DNA of 64,000 nt, from positions 522,390-586,389 of the forward strand of contig NZ_JPHF01000003.1 of assembly GCF_000814325.1 (NCBI RefSeq), written 5' to 3'. The position numbers and the translations under genes were made by a program. Shown piece by piece: positions 19,696 through 28,506 of this stretch (the stretch's first letter is position 1; each line of letters opens with the position of its first letter). The stretch is from Flavihumibacter sp. ZG627. Its GTDB lineage: Bacteria > Bacteroidota > Bacteroidia > Chitinophagales > Chitinophagaceae. A model generated the notes under the pieces. The model did no database searches. It was not told the DNA's origin and saw nothing but the letters and a program-made list of their open reading frames with translations.

Positions 19696-20343
19696 ATGTC
19701 ACATCATTCCATTGCAGATATAAGGAAAGAGTATAGCCAACAAACACTCGATGAAGCCAATGTTGCAGCGCACCCCATCCGCCAGTTTGACCTATGGTGG
19801 AACGAATGCATCAACAGCAAAATAGAGGAGGTAAACGCAATGACCCTCGCAACAGCTTCTTCTGATGGGTTGCCCGCCGCCCGGATTGTTTTACTGAAAG
19901 GATACGATGATAATGGCTTTGTTTTTTTTACCAATTACAATAGTTTCAAAGGACAGCAACTGGAAGAGAACCCAAGGGCATGCCTGGTGTTTTTCTGGAA
20001 AGAGTTGGAAAGGCAGGTGCGAATTACCGGACTCATTGAGAAAGTAAGCGCAGAAGAAAGTGATTCATATTTTCATAGCAGGCCAGTTACCAGCAGGATA
20101 GGCGCATGGGCTTCACCTCAAAGCCAGGTGATTGAAAGCCGTTCTATCTTAAAGGATAAAGAAACCGAATTGGCGGAATCATTCGATGGAAAAGAGATAC
20201 CCCGGCCGCTTCATTGGGGTGGATACCGGGTAAAACCTGTTTCAGTAGAGTTTTGGCAGGGTAGGGCAAGTCGGCTTCATGACAGAATTCAGTATACGCT
20301 GGAGGAAAACGGTAAATGGAAGATAGAGCGATTGGCGCCGTAA
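19696..20343 (+). CDS. pdxH: Pyridoxamine 5'-phosphate oxidase
   Basis: A 215-aa FMN enzyme that makes pyridoxal 5'-phosphate from PNP or PMP. FMN- and substrate-binding blocks are visible: AARIVLLKGYDDNGFVFFTN, RQVRITG, SRIGAWASPQS, and the C-terminal RLHDRIQY...ERLAP. Length is typical of the family. It is convergent with the THX/HU genes. Confidence 0.97.
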   Translation: MSHHSIADIRKEYSQQTLDEANVAAHPIRQFDLWWNECINSKIEEVNAMTLATASSDGLPAARIVLLKGYDDNGFVFFTNYNSFKGQQLEENPRACLVFFWKELERQVRITGLIEKVSAEESDSYFHSRPVTSRIGAWASPQSQVIESRSILKDKETELAESFDGKEIPRPLHWGGYRVKPVSVEFWQGRASRLHDRIQYTLEENGKWKIERLAP

Positions 20344-20352
20344 AGAGGAGAC

Positions 20353-20379
20353 CATCTCTCCATCTCTCCATCTCTCCAT
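20353..20379. repeat. 8-bp tandem repeat (CATCTCTC)x3 between convergent genes
   Basis: Three exact CATCTCTC units plus CAT lie between the pdxH stop and the THX stop. The unit differs by one base from the CATCCCTC-type unit at 30513-30543. Confidence 0.8.
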
Positions 20380-20498
20380 TACGCTTCTTTTTTCTTTTCA
20401 ACAGCTTTCTTGGCCTGTGCTGGTCTTGCTGGCCTGCTTTTACCGAAAGAACCTTTGAAGATCTTTCCTTTTTTGGTTTTCTTGTCGCCTCTTCCCAT
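20379..20498 (-). CDS. 30S ribosomal protein THX (bTHX)
   Basis: A 39-aa very basic protein, MGRGDKKTKKGKIFKGSFG at its start and a Lys/Ala-rich end. The GRGDKKTKKGKIFKGSFGK core is diagnostic for THX, a small peptide buried in the head of the small subunit and conserved in Bacteroidota and Thermus. The start is the ATG at 20498. It lies downstream of the HU gene on the same strand, beyond a terminator-like hairpin, so read-through may supply its transcript. Confidence 0.93.
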   Translation of the reverse strand: MGRGDKKTKKGKIFKGSFGKSRPARPAQAKKAVEKKKEA

Positions 20499-20529
20499 GA
20501 TTGTAAAATTTTAAAGTGCAAAAGTAAAT

Positions 20530-20561
20530 AAAAAAAGGGAAGGAAGCCCTGCTTCCTTCCC
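20530..20561 (-). terminator. Rho-independent terminator of the HU gene
   Basis: On the minus strand the stem GGGAAGGAAG/CTTCCTTCCC (10 bp, 5-nt loop) is followed by seven T residues. It lies 36 nt after the HU stop and 32 nt before THX. Confidence 0.88.
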
Positions 20562-20597
20562 CGCAATTCAGTTCTGCATCCCTAGAGATGCGCCTCA

Positions 20598-20867
20598 CTA
20601 CATTTTAGAAGAAAGTTCTTTACCAGCCTTGAAGCGGGCAACTTTCTTTGCCTTGATTTTGATTACTGCACCAGTCTGTGGGTTACGGCCATTACGGGCA
20701 GCTCTTTTAGATACAGAGAAAGTACCAAAACCAACCAGGGTCACTTTACCACCACCTTTAAGGGTTTTTGTTACAGCCTCGATGAAAGAATCCAGAGCAG
20801 AGTTTGCCTGGGTCTTGGTAATTTCAGCATCGTCGGCAATTTTCGCGATTAATTCAGCTTTGTTCAT
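20598..20867 (-). CDS. hup: HU-family DNA-binding protein
   Basis: An 89-aa histone-like protein starting at the ATG at 20867 ([17 protein letters not shown]). The beta-arm consensus is intact: [22 protein letters not shown] followed by [15 protein letters not shown]. It bends and compacts DNA as a dimer. A good promoter precedes it and a strong terminator follows. Confidence 0.97.
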   Translation of the reverse strand: MNKAELIAKIADDAEITKTQANSALDSFIEAVTKTLKGGGKVTLVGFGTFSVSKRAARNGRNPQTGAVIKIKAKKVARFKAGKELSSKM

Positions 20868-21256
20868 AGTGTGAAATTTTAGAATTTTAAGCAAAACAAA
20901 TATAGACGGTTTTTGATTCCAACAAAATTTTTTTGAGTTTTTTAATGCACAGTTTTGATTTGCTGTAACCCGCACCAAATCTGCATTATAGCCGAAAAGA
21001 TTAATATTTCAATTAGCTTATTTTAGAATCATATCATCTGAAACCCTTGCCAGCACTGTGTTTCACGAAATACAAGCTGAAATGCCCGCCAGTACTGCCT
21101 TTCATGAGAATGTAACCTTTTTATAGCATATTGTCGGCACATAGTTTTTATTATCCACAATTAGTGCACAACCCGTCTGACGCCTGTCAGGACAGATGTC
21201 AGGAAGACGTTCGGACAGATCGCTTACACCTGTTCGGACATATGTCGTGACAGGCG
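20868..21256. other. Intergenic gap between HU and the DUF4286 gene
   Basis: The 389-bp stretch has no credible gene. It holds the HU promoter (20897-20926), AT-rich DNA to about 21170, and most of an imperfect inverted repeat (21174-21263). A loosely repeated segment occurs at about 21044-21108 (CCAGCACTGTGTTTCA and CCAGTACTGCCTTTCA). Confidence 0.7.
20897..20926 (-). promoter_or_regulatory. Promoter of the HU gene
   Basis: On the minus strand, TTTG (complement of 20923-20926), an 18-nt spacer, then TATATTTG (complement of 20897-20904) closely fits the Bacteroidota -33/-7 promoter. The start is predicted near 20890, giving a leader of about 23 nt. Confidence 0.78.
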
Positions 21257-21263
21257 TCAGACG
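21174..21263. repeat. Imperfect 27-bp inverted repeat
   Basis: Arms at 21174-21200 and 21237-21263 match at 25 of 27 positions (both begin CGTCTGACGCCTGTCA on their own strand). The 36-bp loop contains further partial copies of a GGACAKAT motif. The right arm includes the stop codon of the DUF4286-type gene. Confidence 0.8.
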
Positions 21264-21559
21264 AGTACCATAACTGAACGGAAGGCGATGAACCTATCCC
21301 CCCACTTCTGAAAGCTTTTATCGCGAAGTGTATCAGCATATGTAGTAATATAACGGTTATAATCTGCTTTAGATTTAGCTGAATACTGCGCTGCATATGT
21401 TGGTCCCGCAGTTTCATCAACTTCCACAAGCCGCAATAACCGACTCTCCGTAAAACAGCCCGTGGCCACCACTTCCGGCATATGCTCCTCTTTCATCCAT
21501 AACAGCCAATCCTCAGCAATGGACCAATCTACCTGTAACGTTACATTATATATATACAT
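21257..21559 (-). CDS. DUF4286-like small protein
   Basis: A 100-aa protein starting at the ATG at 21559 (MYIYNVTLQVDWSIAEDWL). It fits the DUF4286 family pattern (YNVT..v....EWL.WMKEEH...V..TG.F....LLR), a ferredoxin-like small cytoplasmic protein of unknown role. It starts 2 nt after the xth stop and is probably co-transcribed. Its last codons and stop lie in one arm of an inverted repeat, so the natural C-terminus may have been altered by that element. Confidence 0.78.
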   Translation of the reverse strand: MYIYNVTLQVDWSIAEDWLLWMKEEHMPEVVATGCFTESRLLRLVEVDETAGPTYAAQYSAKSKADYNRYITTYADTLRDKSFQKWGDRFIAFRSVMVLV

Positions 21560-21561
21560 CT

Positions 21562-22329
21562 CTAGTATTTGAGTTTTAAATAAACCGGACAATGATCACT
21601 ATGCTTAACATCCGGATAGATCTCTGCATCCAGTAATTGTGGCGATAATTCTTTCGTTACATTAATATAATCGATCCTCCATCCCTTATTATTTAACCGC
21701 ACACTCGGAAATCGTTGGCTCCACCAACTGTAACGATGCGGCTCGGGATGAAAAATCCGAAATGTATCAACAAAGCCATTATCAAAAAATTTATCCATCC
21801 ACTGCCGTTCTTCAGGCAGGAAACCGGTAGATTTTTTATTGCCCTTAGGATCATGTATATCAATCTCTTTATGCGCGATATTATAATCAGCGCATATAAT
21901 AAGCTTTTTACGCTTCTTCTTTAACAGCGTGGTATAACCGAAGAACTCCTCAAGCCATTGGTACTTATAACCCTGTCTTTCCTCCCCCGAAGTACCAGAA
22001 GGGAAATATGCGTTTAACAATGTTATATCTCCAAAATCCGCCCTGATTACACGCCCTTCAGAATCACTCTGCATATACCCATTTCCCATTTCAACATTAT
22101 CTGGCTTTATCTTAGTAAAAATTGCCACACCGCTATAGCCCTTTTTTTCTGCCGAGTACCAGAAATCCTCATAACCCAGATCATTGAATGCCTTGTAATT
22201 CACATTGTCTTTATGTGCCTTCGTTTCCTGCACACAGATGATATCGGCAGGATCTGTTTTCAGCCACTCCACCAGGCCCTTATTCATTGCGGCCCTGATG
22301 CCATTAACATTGTATGATATAATGCGCAT
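21562..22329 (-). CDS. xth: Exodeoxyribonuclease III
   Basis: A 255-aa protein from the ATG at 22329 (MRIISYNVNGIRAA); an ATG at 22341 would add MKRV. It is an EEP-fold nuclease for AP-site repair. Motifs seen: NVNGIRAA, VQETKAH (metal-binding Glu), LNAYFPSG, ICADYNIAH, SWWSQRFPSVRLNNKGWRIDY and the C-terminal KHSDHCPV with catalytic His. It heads a short operon with the DUF4286-type gene and is divergent from the LOG gene. Confidence 0.94.
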   Translation of the reverse strand: MRIISYNVNGIRAAMNKGLVEWLKTDPADIICVQETKAHKDNVNYKAFNDLGYEDFWYSAEKKGYSGVAIFTKIKPDNVEMGNGYMQSDSEGRVIRADFGDITLLNAYFPSGTSGEERQGYKYQWLEEFFGYTTLLKKKRKKLIICADYNIAHKEIDIHDPKGNKKSTGFLPEERQWMDKFFDNGFVDTFRIFHPEPHRYSWWSQRFPSVRLNNKGWRIDYINVTKELSPQLLDAEIYPDVKHSDHCPVYLKLKY

Positions 22330-22379
22330 AACCCGTTTCATTTATTTATATTGGTCACTGTTTAATCAAAAGTATTAAA

Positions 22380-23111
22380 ATGGCGGCTGATCCACAGGTA
22401 ATACCCCCTAAAGAACCTTTTTATCTTGATGGTCCTAAGGACCGTAGCTTTGAATTGCATTTTGCCTGGCGCGTGTTCCGGCAGTTTCTGAAAGGATTCC
22501 GGCAATTGCATTTTATTGGTCCTGGTATCACGGTCTTTGGTTCGGCAAGGTTTGCAGAAGATCATCCTTATTATATATTGGCGCGTGAAATGGGAAAGCG
22601 TATAGCCCAGGCAGGATTCACAACCATAACGGGAGGTGGCCCCGGTATCATGGAAGCTGCTAACCGAGGGGCCTTCGAAAATGGTGGATACTCTGTTGGA
22701 TGTAATATTCAACTTCCTTTTGAACAGAAGCCTAACCCATATGCACATAAGTCCGTTACCTTTGAACACTTTTTTGTACGGAAAGTATTGCTGGTAAAAT
22801 ATTCATATGCCTTTATTATCATGCCGGGCGGAGTAGGAACTATGGATGAATTTTTTGAAACATTAACCCTGGTTCAAACAAAATCTATCATACAGTTCCC
22901 AATAGTACTTGTTGGTAAAGCCTATTATCAGCCCATTATCGATTATATGAAGTTTATGGTAGAACAAAAAACTATTGGAGAACACGATATGGACCTGGTA
23001 TGCATCACAGATAGTGTTGAAGAAGCCATGGAGCATATTTCGAAGTATATTAAAGCGAATTATATTTCCAAACCCCGTAAGTTGCTCTGGTGGTTATTTG
23101 AAAAGAAATAA
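22380..23111 (+). CDS. LOG family protein (TIGR00730 Rossmann fold)
   Basis: A 243-aa protein with the LOG signatures TGGGPGIMEAANRGA and PGGVGTMDEFFE. LOG proteins remove ribose 5-phosphate from nucleoside monophosphates such as cytokinin ribotides or AMP/pyrimidine 5'-nucleotides. The N-terminus (about 60 residues) precedes the Rossmann core. It is followed 1 nt later by the CPBP protease gene, suggesting one operon. Confidence 0.93.
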   Translation: MAADPQVIPPKEPFYLDGPKDRSFELHFAWRVFRQFLKGFRQLHFIGPGITVFGSARFAEDHPYYILAREMGKRIAQAGFTTITGGGPGIMEAANRGAFENGGYSVGCNIQLPFEQKPNPYAHKSVTFEHFFVRKVLLVKYSYAFIIMPGGVGTMDEFFETLTLVQTKSIIQFPIVLVGKAYYQPIIDYMKFMVEQKTIGEHDMDLVCITDSVEEAMEHISKYIKANYISKPRKLLWWLFEKK

Positions 23112-23112
23112 G

Positions 23113-23880
23113 ATGGAAGCATTGGAAGAAGCAAATCTGAAATTATGTTCTTATTGCGGAAGCGAAATAGGAGAGAATGAATATATCTGCCCCAACTGCG
23201 GCAGGGCAACCGTTCCGGAGGAAGAATATGAAGGAGCCCATGAAACCTTCCGACTGCTGGTCGTACTGTTTTTTTCAATTAACCTCATTACCTGCCTCCT
23301 GTTCAATTTCTGGCCGCCCGCAGCACAGGGACTGACCGGATTGGTAGTTGTTGATCTTTTCCTGTTTTTCTCTGCTATACTTTTTTCCTATATCATGCGC
23401 CGCGATATATTGCCACTTCTTCATTGGAATAATTTTAAATGGTGGAAAGTGATTGCTTTGATGATTTTCGCCATTACCAGTGCGATACTTGTTAACTATG
23501 GTGTAAAATGGATCAACCGTTTCATTTTTGAGCGCGAGCTTTTTTATTACTCATCATTCAGACACCTTGCCAATCCAAAAACGGCTATGATACTATTGAT
23601 AGCAGTGATTCCTGCTATATCAGAAGAGCTTGCTTATCGCGGCGTTATACAAGCTGGCTTGCTGAAGTTCATGCATGGCAGGCACGCAGTGGTACTCACA
23701 GCATTGCTCTTTGCCATCATCCACATGAGCCTGATCTCTTTTTTCTGGTTACTGCCTTTTGCCCTTTTCCTGGGATGGCTGCGCCAGCGTGAACAAACCC
23801 TCTGGTATGGAATCATGGTGCATTTCTGTTTCAACGCAACAACCTGCTTATTGGAATTATATTCCCTCGACCTTCTCTGA
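23113..23880 (+). CDS. CPBP family intramembrane metalloprotease with N-terminal zinc ribbon
   Basis: A 255-aa protein from the ATG at 23113. An N-terminal zinc ribbon (Cys12, Cys15, Cys26, Cys29; CSYC...CPNC) precedes about seven hydrophobic segments. The CPBP/Abi motifs are EELAYRGVI (EExxxR), HMSLISFFW and HFCFNATT near the C-terminus. Such proteins are glutamic-type intramembrane proteases used in processing or immunity. It is convergent to metH, with only 5 nt between the genes. Confidence 0.87.
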   Translation: MEALEEANLKLCSYCGSEIGENEYICPNCGRATVPEEEYEGAHETFRLLVVLFFSINLITCLLFNFWPPAAQGLTGLVVVDLFLFFSAILFSYIMRRDILPLLHWNNFKWWKVIALMIFAITSAILVNYGVKWINRFIFERELFYYSSFRHLANPKTAMILLIAVIPAISEELAYRGVIQAGLLKFMHGRHAVVLTALLFAIIHMSLISFFWLLPFALFLGWLRQREQTLWYGIMVHFCFNATTCLLELYSLDLL

Positions 23881-23885
23881 TACCA

Positions 23886-26579
23886 TCAGGCCTCTTCTTC
23901 AAGTATTGGTCTTAACCATCGGGTGATCTCCTCCAGCGGCATGTCTTTCTTTTCTGCATAGGCTGCAACCTGGTCGGGCTTGATCTTACCAACACCAAAA
24001 TACTGACTCTTCGGATGCGCAAAATACCATCCACATACAGAGGCAGCAGGATACATGGCCAGTGATTCTGTAAGATGTATTCCGGTAACCGCTTCACCTC
24101 CTAACAGCTCAAACAGCTTGTACTTTTCTGTGTGATCCGGACAGGCAGGATAGCCGGGTGCAGGCCTTATGCCGGTGTAAGTTTCTTTGATCAACTCTTC
24201 CGTACCAAGCTTTTCCTCCGGCGCATATCCCCAGAATTCCTTTCTAACCCGTTCATGCAGATACTCAGCCGATGCCTCTGCAAAACGATCTGCAAGTGCC
24301 TGTAACATGATCTTATTATAATCATCATGCTTTGATTCAAATGCCTTGATATGCTCTTCAATACCTTCAACAGTAACCGAAAAAGCGCCGATATAATCTG
24401 TTTTTCCTTCATGCGCCGGCATAATAAAATCAGCAAGCGAAAAGTTAGGCTGACCCGCGGTTTTCTTCATTTGCTGCCGCAGTGATTCCAACCTTATTTC
24501 ATTTCCTCCGGCAACCACAATCACAGTATCCCCGCCATCAGAATTTGCCGGCCAGAAACCAACAACACCTTTCGCTGTCAGCCACTTCTCTTTTATCAAT
24601 TGGTCCAACAGCGCATTGGCATCATTGTACAATTTAGTCGCTTCCTTACCAATCACTTCATCTTCCAGTAATTGGGGGAAGCGCCCACCTAACTCCCAGG
24701 CGATGAAAAATGGTCCCCAATCGATATATCCGCGTAATACAGAAAGATCAATATCCTCCAGCACTTTTGTGCCTATAACACCGGGCTTAACGGGTGTATA
24801 AGTACTCCAGTCTATCGCAACTTTATTTTTCTGTGCTTGCTCATATGTCAGGTATTGCTTGATAGTTCGTTTTTTATTGAAATCATCACGAAGCTTCTCA
24901 TATTCCACCGCAGTATCTGAAAGAAATTTTTCCTTCTGATCTTTATTAAGCAAAGAACCCGCAACAGTTACACTCCTGGAAGCATCCAGCACATATACCA
25001 CACCGTTATCATATTGCTGCGCGATCTTCACCGCTGTATGTTGCCGGCTGGTTGTAGCACCACCAATCAATAATGGCTGCGTCATTCCCCTGCGTTTCAT
25101 CTCATGTGCTACATGTACCATCTCATCCAGAGAAGGCGTTATCAGCCCACTCAATCCTACTATGTCAACATTTTCCTTTATGGCAGTGTCAAGAATTTTA
25201 TCGGCAGGAACCATTACACCAAGGTCAATGATATCATATCCATTACATCCCAGTACCACTCCCACAATATTTTTACCGATATCATGTACATCTCCTTTCA
25301 CCGTTGCAAGCAATACTTTCGCAACGCTTCCCTGGAGTGCTTCCGGATTATTTCTTTTCTCCTCCTCAATATATGGTGTAAGCCAGGCAACACTTTTCTT
25401 CATTACTCGCGCACTCTTCACCACCTGGGGAAGGAACATCTTTCCCGCACCAAAGAGATCACCCACCACATTCATCCCATCCATAAGCGGACCTTCAATT
25501 ACATCAAGCGGTCGGGGATATTTCACCCTTGCTTCTTCTGTATCAAGCTCTATATAATCAGTTATTCCATTGATTAGTGAATGCGTGAGCCTGGCCTCTA
25601 CAGTATCATTTCTCCAGGCTTCATCCCTTATGATCTCCTTTCCTTTGGCCTTAACAGTTTCTGCAAACTGGATCAGCCGCTCGGTTGCTTCATTGTTGTC
25701 ATTATTCCTGTTGAAGATCACATCTTCACACAACTGTTTCAGTCCCGGCTCTATTTCATCATATACAACCAACTGCCCTGCATTCACAATACCCATATCC
25801 ATTCCGGCTTTAATGGCATGGAACAGGAATACACTGTGCATCGCCTCGCGCACATGATCATTACCACGAAAAGAAAAAGACAGGTTACTCACCCCGCCAC
25901 TGATCTTCGCAAGGGGCATACGTTGCTTGATGATGCGGGTGGCCTCAATGAAATCAACGGCATAATTGTTATGCTCCTCAAGGCCTGTAGCAATGGCAAA
26001 AATATTTGGATCGAAGATGATATCCTGCGGATCAAATCCCACCTGCTCTGTCAATATCTTATATGCACGGGTGCAAATATCAACTCTCCGTTCAAGCGTG
26101 TCAGCCTGACCTTTTTCATCAAAGGCCATCACCACAACAGCAGCTCCAAAAAGCTTACAGATATTTGCTTCACGAATGAATTTTTCCTCGCCCTCTTTCA
26201 TGGAGATAGAGTTTACAATGCATTTTCCCTGCACACATTTTAAACCTGCCTCGATGATCTCAAATTTAGACGAGTCGATCATGATAGGGATCTTCGCAAT
26301 ATCGGGTTCACTTTGCAGTAGGTTTAGGTAGGTGGTCATCGCCACCACCCCATCAAGCATGGCGTCATCCATGTTTACATCCAGGATCTGTGCACCGTTC
26401 TCCACCTGCTGGCGCGCAACCGATAATGCCTCTTCATATTTATTATCCCGAACAAGTCGTGCAAATTTCTTGGACCCCGTTACATTGGTACGTTCGCCAA
26501 TATTCACAAAATTTGTTTCCGGCCTAACAATAAGGGGTTCAAGCCCCGCCAATCTTAAATATGGTTGTATAGTGGTCAT
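23886..26579 (-). CDS. metH: Methionine synthase, C-terminal part (pterin-, B12- and AdoMet-binding)
   Basis: An 897-aa protein. The methyltetrahydrofolate (pterin) domain begins [16 protein letters not shown] (about 20-290). The cobalamin module contains DVHDIGKN with Co-ligand His432 and GLSGLITPS. The activation domain (about 600-897) has [15 protein letters not shown]. It transfers methyl from methyl-THF to cob(I)alamin and homocysteine together with the product of the next gene upstream. Its ATG overlaps the upstream stop (ATGA), so the two halves of the usual 1,200-residue MetH are separate but coupled. Confidence 0.96.
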   Translation of the reverse strand: MTTIQPYLRLAGLEPLIVRPETNFVNIGERTNVTGSKKFARLVRDNKYEEALSVARQQVENGAQILDVNMDDAMLDGVVAMTTYLNLLQSEPDIAKIPIMIDSSKFEIIEAGLKCVQGKCIVNSISMKEGEEKFIREANICKLFGAAVVVMAFDEKGQADTLERRVDICTRAYKILTEQVGFDPQDIIFDPNIFAIATGLEEHNNYAVDFIEATRIIKQRMPLAKISGGVSNLSFSFRGNDHVREAMHSVFLFHAIKAGMDMGIVNAGQLVVYDEIEPGLKQLCEDVIFNRNNDNNEATERLIQFAETVKAKGKEIIRDEAWRNDTVEARLTHSLINGITDYIELDTEEARVKYPRPLDVIEGPLMDGMNVVGDLFGAGKMFLPQVVKSARVMKKSVAWLTPYIEEEKRNNPEALQGSVAKVLLATVKGDVHDIGKNIVGVVLGCNGYDIIDLGVMVPADKILDTAIKENVDIVGLSGLITPSLDEMVHVAHEMKRRGMTQPLLIGGATTSRQHTAVKIAQQYDNGVVYVLDASRSVTVAGSLLNKDQKEKFLSDTAVEYEKLRDDFNKKRTIKQYLTYEQAQKNKVAIDWSTYTPVKPGVIGTKVLEDIDLSVLRGYIDWGPFFIAWELGGRFPQLLEDEVIGKEATKLYNDANALLDQLIKEKWLTAKGVVGFWPANSDGGDTVIVVAGGNEIRLESLRQQMKKTAGQPNFSLADFIMPAHEGKTDYIGAFSVTVEGIEEHIKAFESKHDDYNKIMLQALADRFAEASAEYLHERVRKEFWGYAPEEKLGTEELIKETYTGIRPAPGYPACPDHTEKYKLFELLGGEAVTGIHLTESLAMYPAASVCGWYFAHPKSQYFGVGKIKPDQVAAYAEKKDMPLEEITRWLRPILEEEA

Positions 26580-27595
26580 GCTGTAATAGCTGTTTCAACA
26601 ACTGGTAGTTGTCTTGGTGGAAATTTTTTTACATGCTCTGCAATATGCCTGATATGATCGGGTGTTGTTCCGCAACATCCGCCAACAATATTTACAAAAC
26701 CTTCTTTTGCCCATTCTTCAATGAAGTGCGCAGTTTCTTCGGGTTGCTCATCATATTCTCCCATCGTATTCGGGAGGCCCGCATTGGGATAAGCAGATGT
26801 ATAACAGGCTGCTTTCTGGCTTAGTTCCTCTATATGACTTCTCATATCAGCCGCGCCCAGCGCACAATTCAGCCCAATACTCAATGGACGGGCATGCATA
26901 ACCGAAATATAAAATGCTTCCAGCGTTTGTCCACTCAATGTTCTTCCCGAAGCATCCGTGATAGTGCCACTGATCATGATGGGCAGCTCCTTCTTTTTCG
27001 TATCCTGGAAATATTTTTTAATAGCATAAATAGCGGCCTTCGCATTGAGTGTATCAAAGATCGTTTCCACTAACAACAGATCCGATCCTCCTTCCACCAA
27101 TCCCTTCACCTGTTCGTAATAAGCAGCCACTGCCTCATCCCAGCTTAATCCACGGAAGCCGGGATTGTTTACATCTGGTGACAAACTCAATGTTTTATTC
27201 ATCGGTCCCAGTGAGCCTGCAACATAGCGGGGCTTTGAATGGTCTTTGGCATTGTAATCGTCTACGGCTCTGCGTGCAATGCGGGCCGCTTCAAAATTTA
27301 TTTCATATGCCAGCGATTCCATCTGGTAATCGGCAAGGCTCACCCGCTGCGAGTTAAATGTGTTGGTCTCAATGATATCAGCACCGGCTTCCAGATATTC
27401 GCGGTGTATGCCTTCAATGATCTCTGGCTGTGTTAAACATAACAGATCATTATTGCCCTTGAGGTCAGAAGGCCAGTCGGCAAATCGTTTGCCACGGTAG
27501 TCAGCTTCTGTTAACTTATGTCGCTGTATCATGGTACCCATGGCGCCATCAATAATAAGAATGCGGCGATTCAATTCAGATCGTATATCGGTCAT
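26576..27595 (-). CDS. Methionine synthase, N-terminal homocysteine-binding part
   Basis: A 339-aa protein from the ATG at 27595 ([24 protein letters not shown]). It is the homocysteine S-methyltransferase barrel of MetH, with zinc ligands Cys244 (LNCALGA), Cys307 and Cys308 (GGCCGTTP). It overlaps the start of the C-terminal part by 4 nt. A structured leader of about 230 nt and a -7 element precede it. A separate-chain arrangement is known in Bacteroidota, so this need not be a mutation. Confidence 0.94.
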   Translation of the reverse strand: MTDIRSELNRRILIIDGAMGTMIQRHKLTEADYRGKRFADWPSDLKGNNDLLCLTQPEIIEGIHREYLEAGADIIETNTFNSQRVSLADYQMESLAYEINFEAARIARRAVDDYNAKDHSKPRYVAGSLGPMNKTLSLSPDVNNPGFRGLSWDEAVAAYYEQVKGLVEGGSDLLLVETIFDTLNAKAAIYAIKKYFQDTKKKELPIMISGTITDASGRTLSGQTLEAFYISVMHARPLSIGLNCALGAADMRSHIEELSQKAACYTSAYPNAGLPNTMGEYDEQPEETAHFIEEWAKEGFVNIVGGCCGTTPDHIRHIAEHVKKFPPRQLPVVETAITA

Positions 27596-27624
27596 ATTCA
27601 ATTCTATTTGGTTTGAGTGTTTCA

Positions 27625-27771
27625 GGCAATAGTGAATTGTCAATAGATATTAGCATGGAATGCTCTTTTGACTATTGGTCATTGCCTAAGCACAAAACCT
27701 TAGTTCAACAATACGAACTCAATAAACGCAGGGGAAACAAAACGGAAAGTTTCGGGAGCATTTATTAGTTC
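27625..27771 (-). promoter_or_regulatory. Structured leader upstream of split metH
   Basis: On the minus strand two long helices are predicted. GAACTAATAAATGC (27771-27758) pairs with GCGTTTATTGAGTTC (27729-27715) with one bulge. GGCAAT (27686-27681) pairs with ATTGCC (27630-27625), enclosing an inner AGCAT/ATGCT hairpin. There is no cobalamin B12-box or recognisable SAM-I core. It may be a regulatory RNA or merely folded spacer. Confidence 0.35.
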
Positions 27772-27833
27772 TGTTAACCCACCAATTAAGGCGGCGACAG
27801 GTCGAACAATAAATAAATCCACCTGTGCGGTTG

Positions 27834-27841
27834 CAAAGATA
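27834..27841 (-). promoter_or_regulatory. Promoter -7 element of metH operon
   Basis: TATCTTTG on the minus strand matches TAnnTTTG. The start would fall near 27828, leaving a leader of about 230 nt before the metH N-terminal gene. Confidence 0.55.
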
Positions 27842-27864
27842 AGGAAAATGGGGAAGGCGAAATG

Positions 27865-28479
27865 CTAAACTCTTAACTGCTCTACTGGCATCCGGTGCTG
27901 AAGGCTCCTCGCCAGCGTCATCTCATCCGCATACTCAAGCTCACCCCCAAAAGAAATTCCACGCGCTATGGTGGTAAAACGGATAGGAGAGGGCAACAGC
28001 TTTTTCTGGATATAGTAAATAGTTGTATCCCCCTGTATATTGGGGTTAAGGGCGAAAATGATCTCGTTGATATCACCCGAGCGCGCCCGCTCCAGTAGGG
28101 GTTCAATATTCAATTGGTCCGGACCAATACCATCCAGTGGCGATATCACACCTCCCAGCACATGGTAGGTTCCACTGAACTGCTGGGTGCTCTCAATGGC
28201 TATAACATCCCGGATGCTTTCCACAACACATATCAGGTCCTGCTTTCTCATGGGGTTCGAACAGGTACTACAGAGGAGGGTATCCGAGATATTAAAGCAG
28301 CGCTGGCAGAAATGGATCTCTTCCCGCATACGAACAATGGCCTCGCCAAAAGCTCTGACCTTATCAGTATTCTGCTTTAGCAGGTGCAACGCAAGTCGCA
28401 ATGCAGTCTTCTTTCCGATACCCGGTAGTTTACTGAATTCACTGACCGCATTTTCCAATAAGGCAGAGGGGAGTTGCAT
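27865..28479 (-). CDS. recR: Recombination mediator RecR
   Basis: A 204-aa protein. It has an N-terminal HhH (LPGIGKKTALRLALHLL), a C4 zinc finger (CQRCFNISDTLLCSTC), a Toprim domain (ICVVESIRDVIAIE; HVLGGVISPLDGIGPDQL) and a C-terminal Walker-like end. It loads RecA at gaps with RecO/RecF. A TATCTTTG element lies 5 nt upstream of the ATG, which would give a leaderless or nearly leaderless mRNA. Confidence 0.97.
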   Translation of the reverse strand: MQLPSALLENAVSEFSKLPGIGKKTALRLALHLLKQNTDKVRAFGEAIVRMREEIHFCQRCFNISDTLLCSTCSNPMRKQDLICVVESIRDVIAIESTQQFSGTYHVLGGVISPLDGIGPDQLNIEPLLERARSGDINEIIFALNPNIQGDTTIYYIQKKLLPSPIRFTTIARGISFGGELEYADEMTLARSLQHRMPVEQLRV

Positions 28480-28483
28480 CCTG

Positions 28484-28491
28484 CAAAGATA
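28484..28491 (-). promoter_or_regulatory. Promoter -7 element of recR
   Basis: TATCTTTG on the minus strand matches TAnnTTTG and ends 5 nt before the recR ATG at 28479. Transcription would begin at or within 2 nt of the start codon. Confidence 0.5.
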
Positions 28492-28506
28492 TAAAGTATT
28501 GAGCCT

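Noticed and set aside
25104..26586. Long open frames on the plus strand opposite metH
   Set aside because: They are antisense to strongly conserved MetH domains and show no recognisable protein features.
27596..27864. Cobalamin or SAM riboswitch before metH
   Set aside because: No B12-box and no SAM-I core were found on the minus strand; only generic hairpins are visible.
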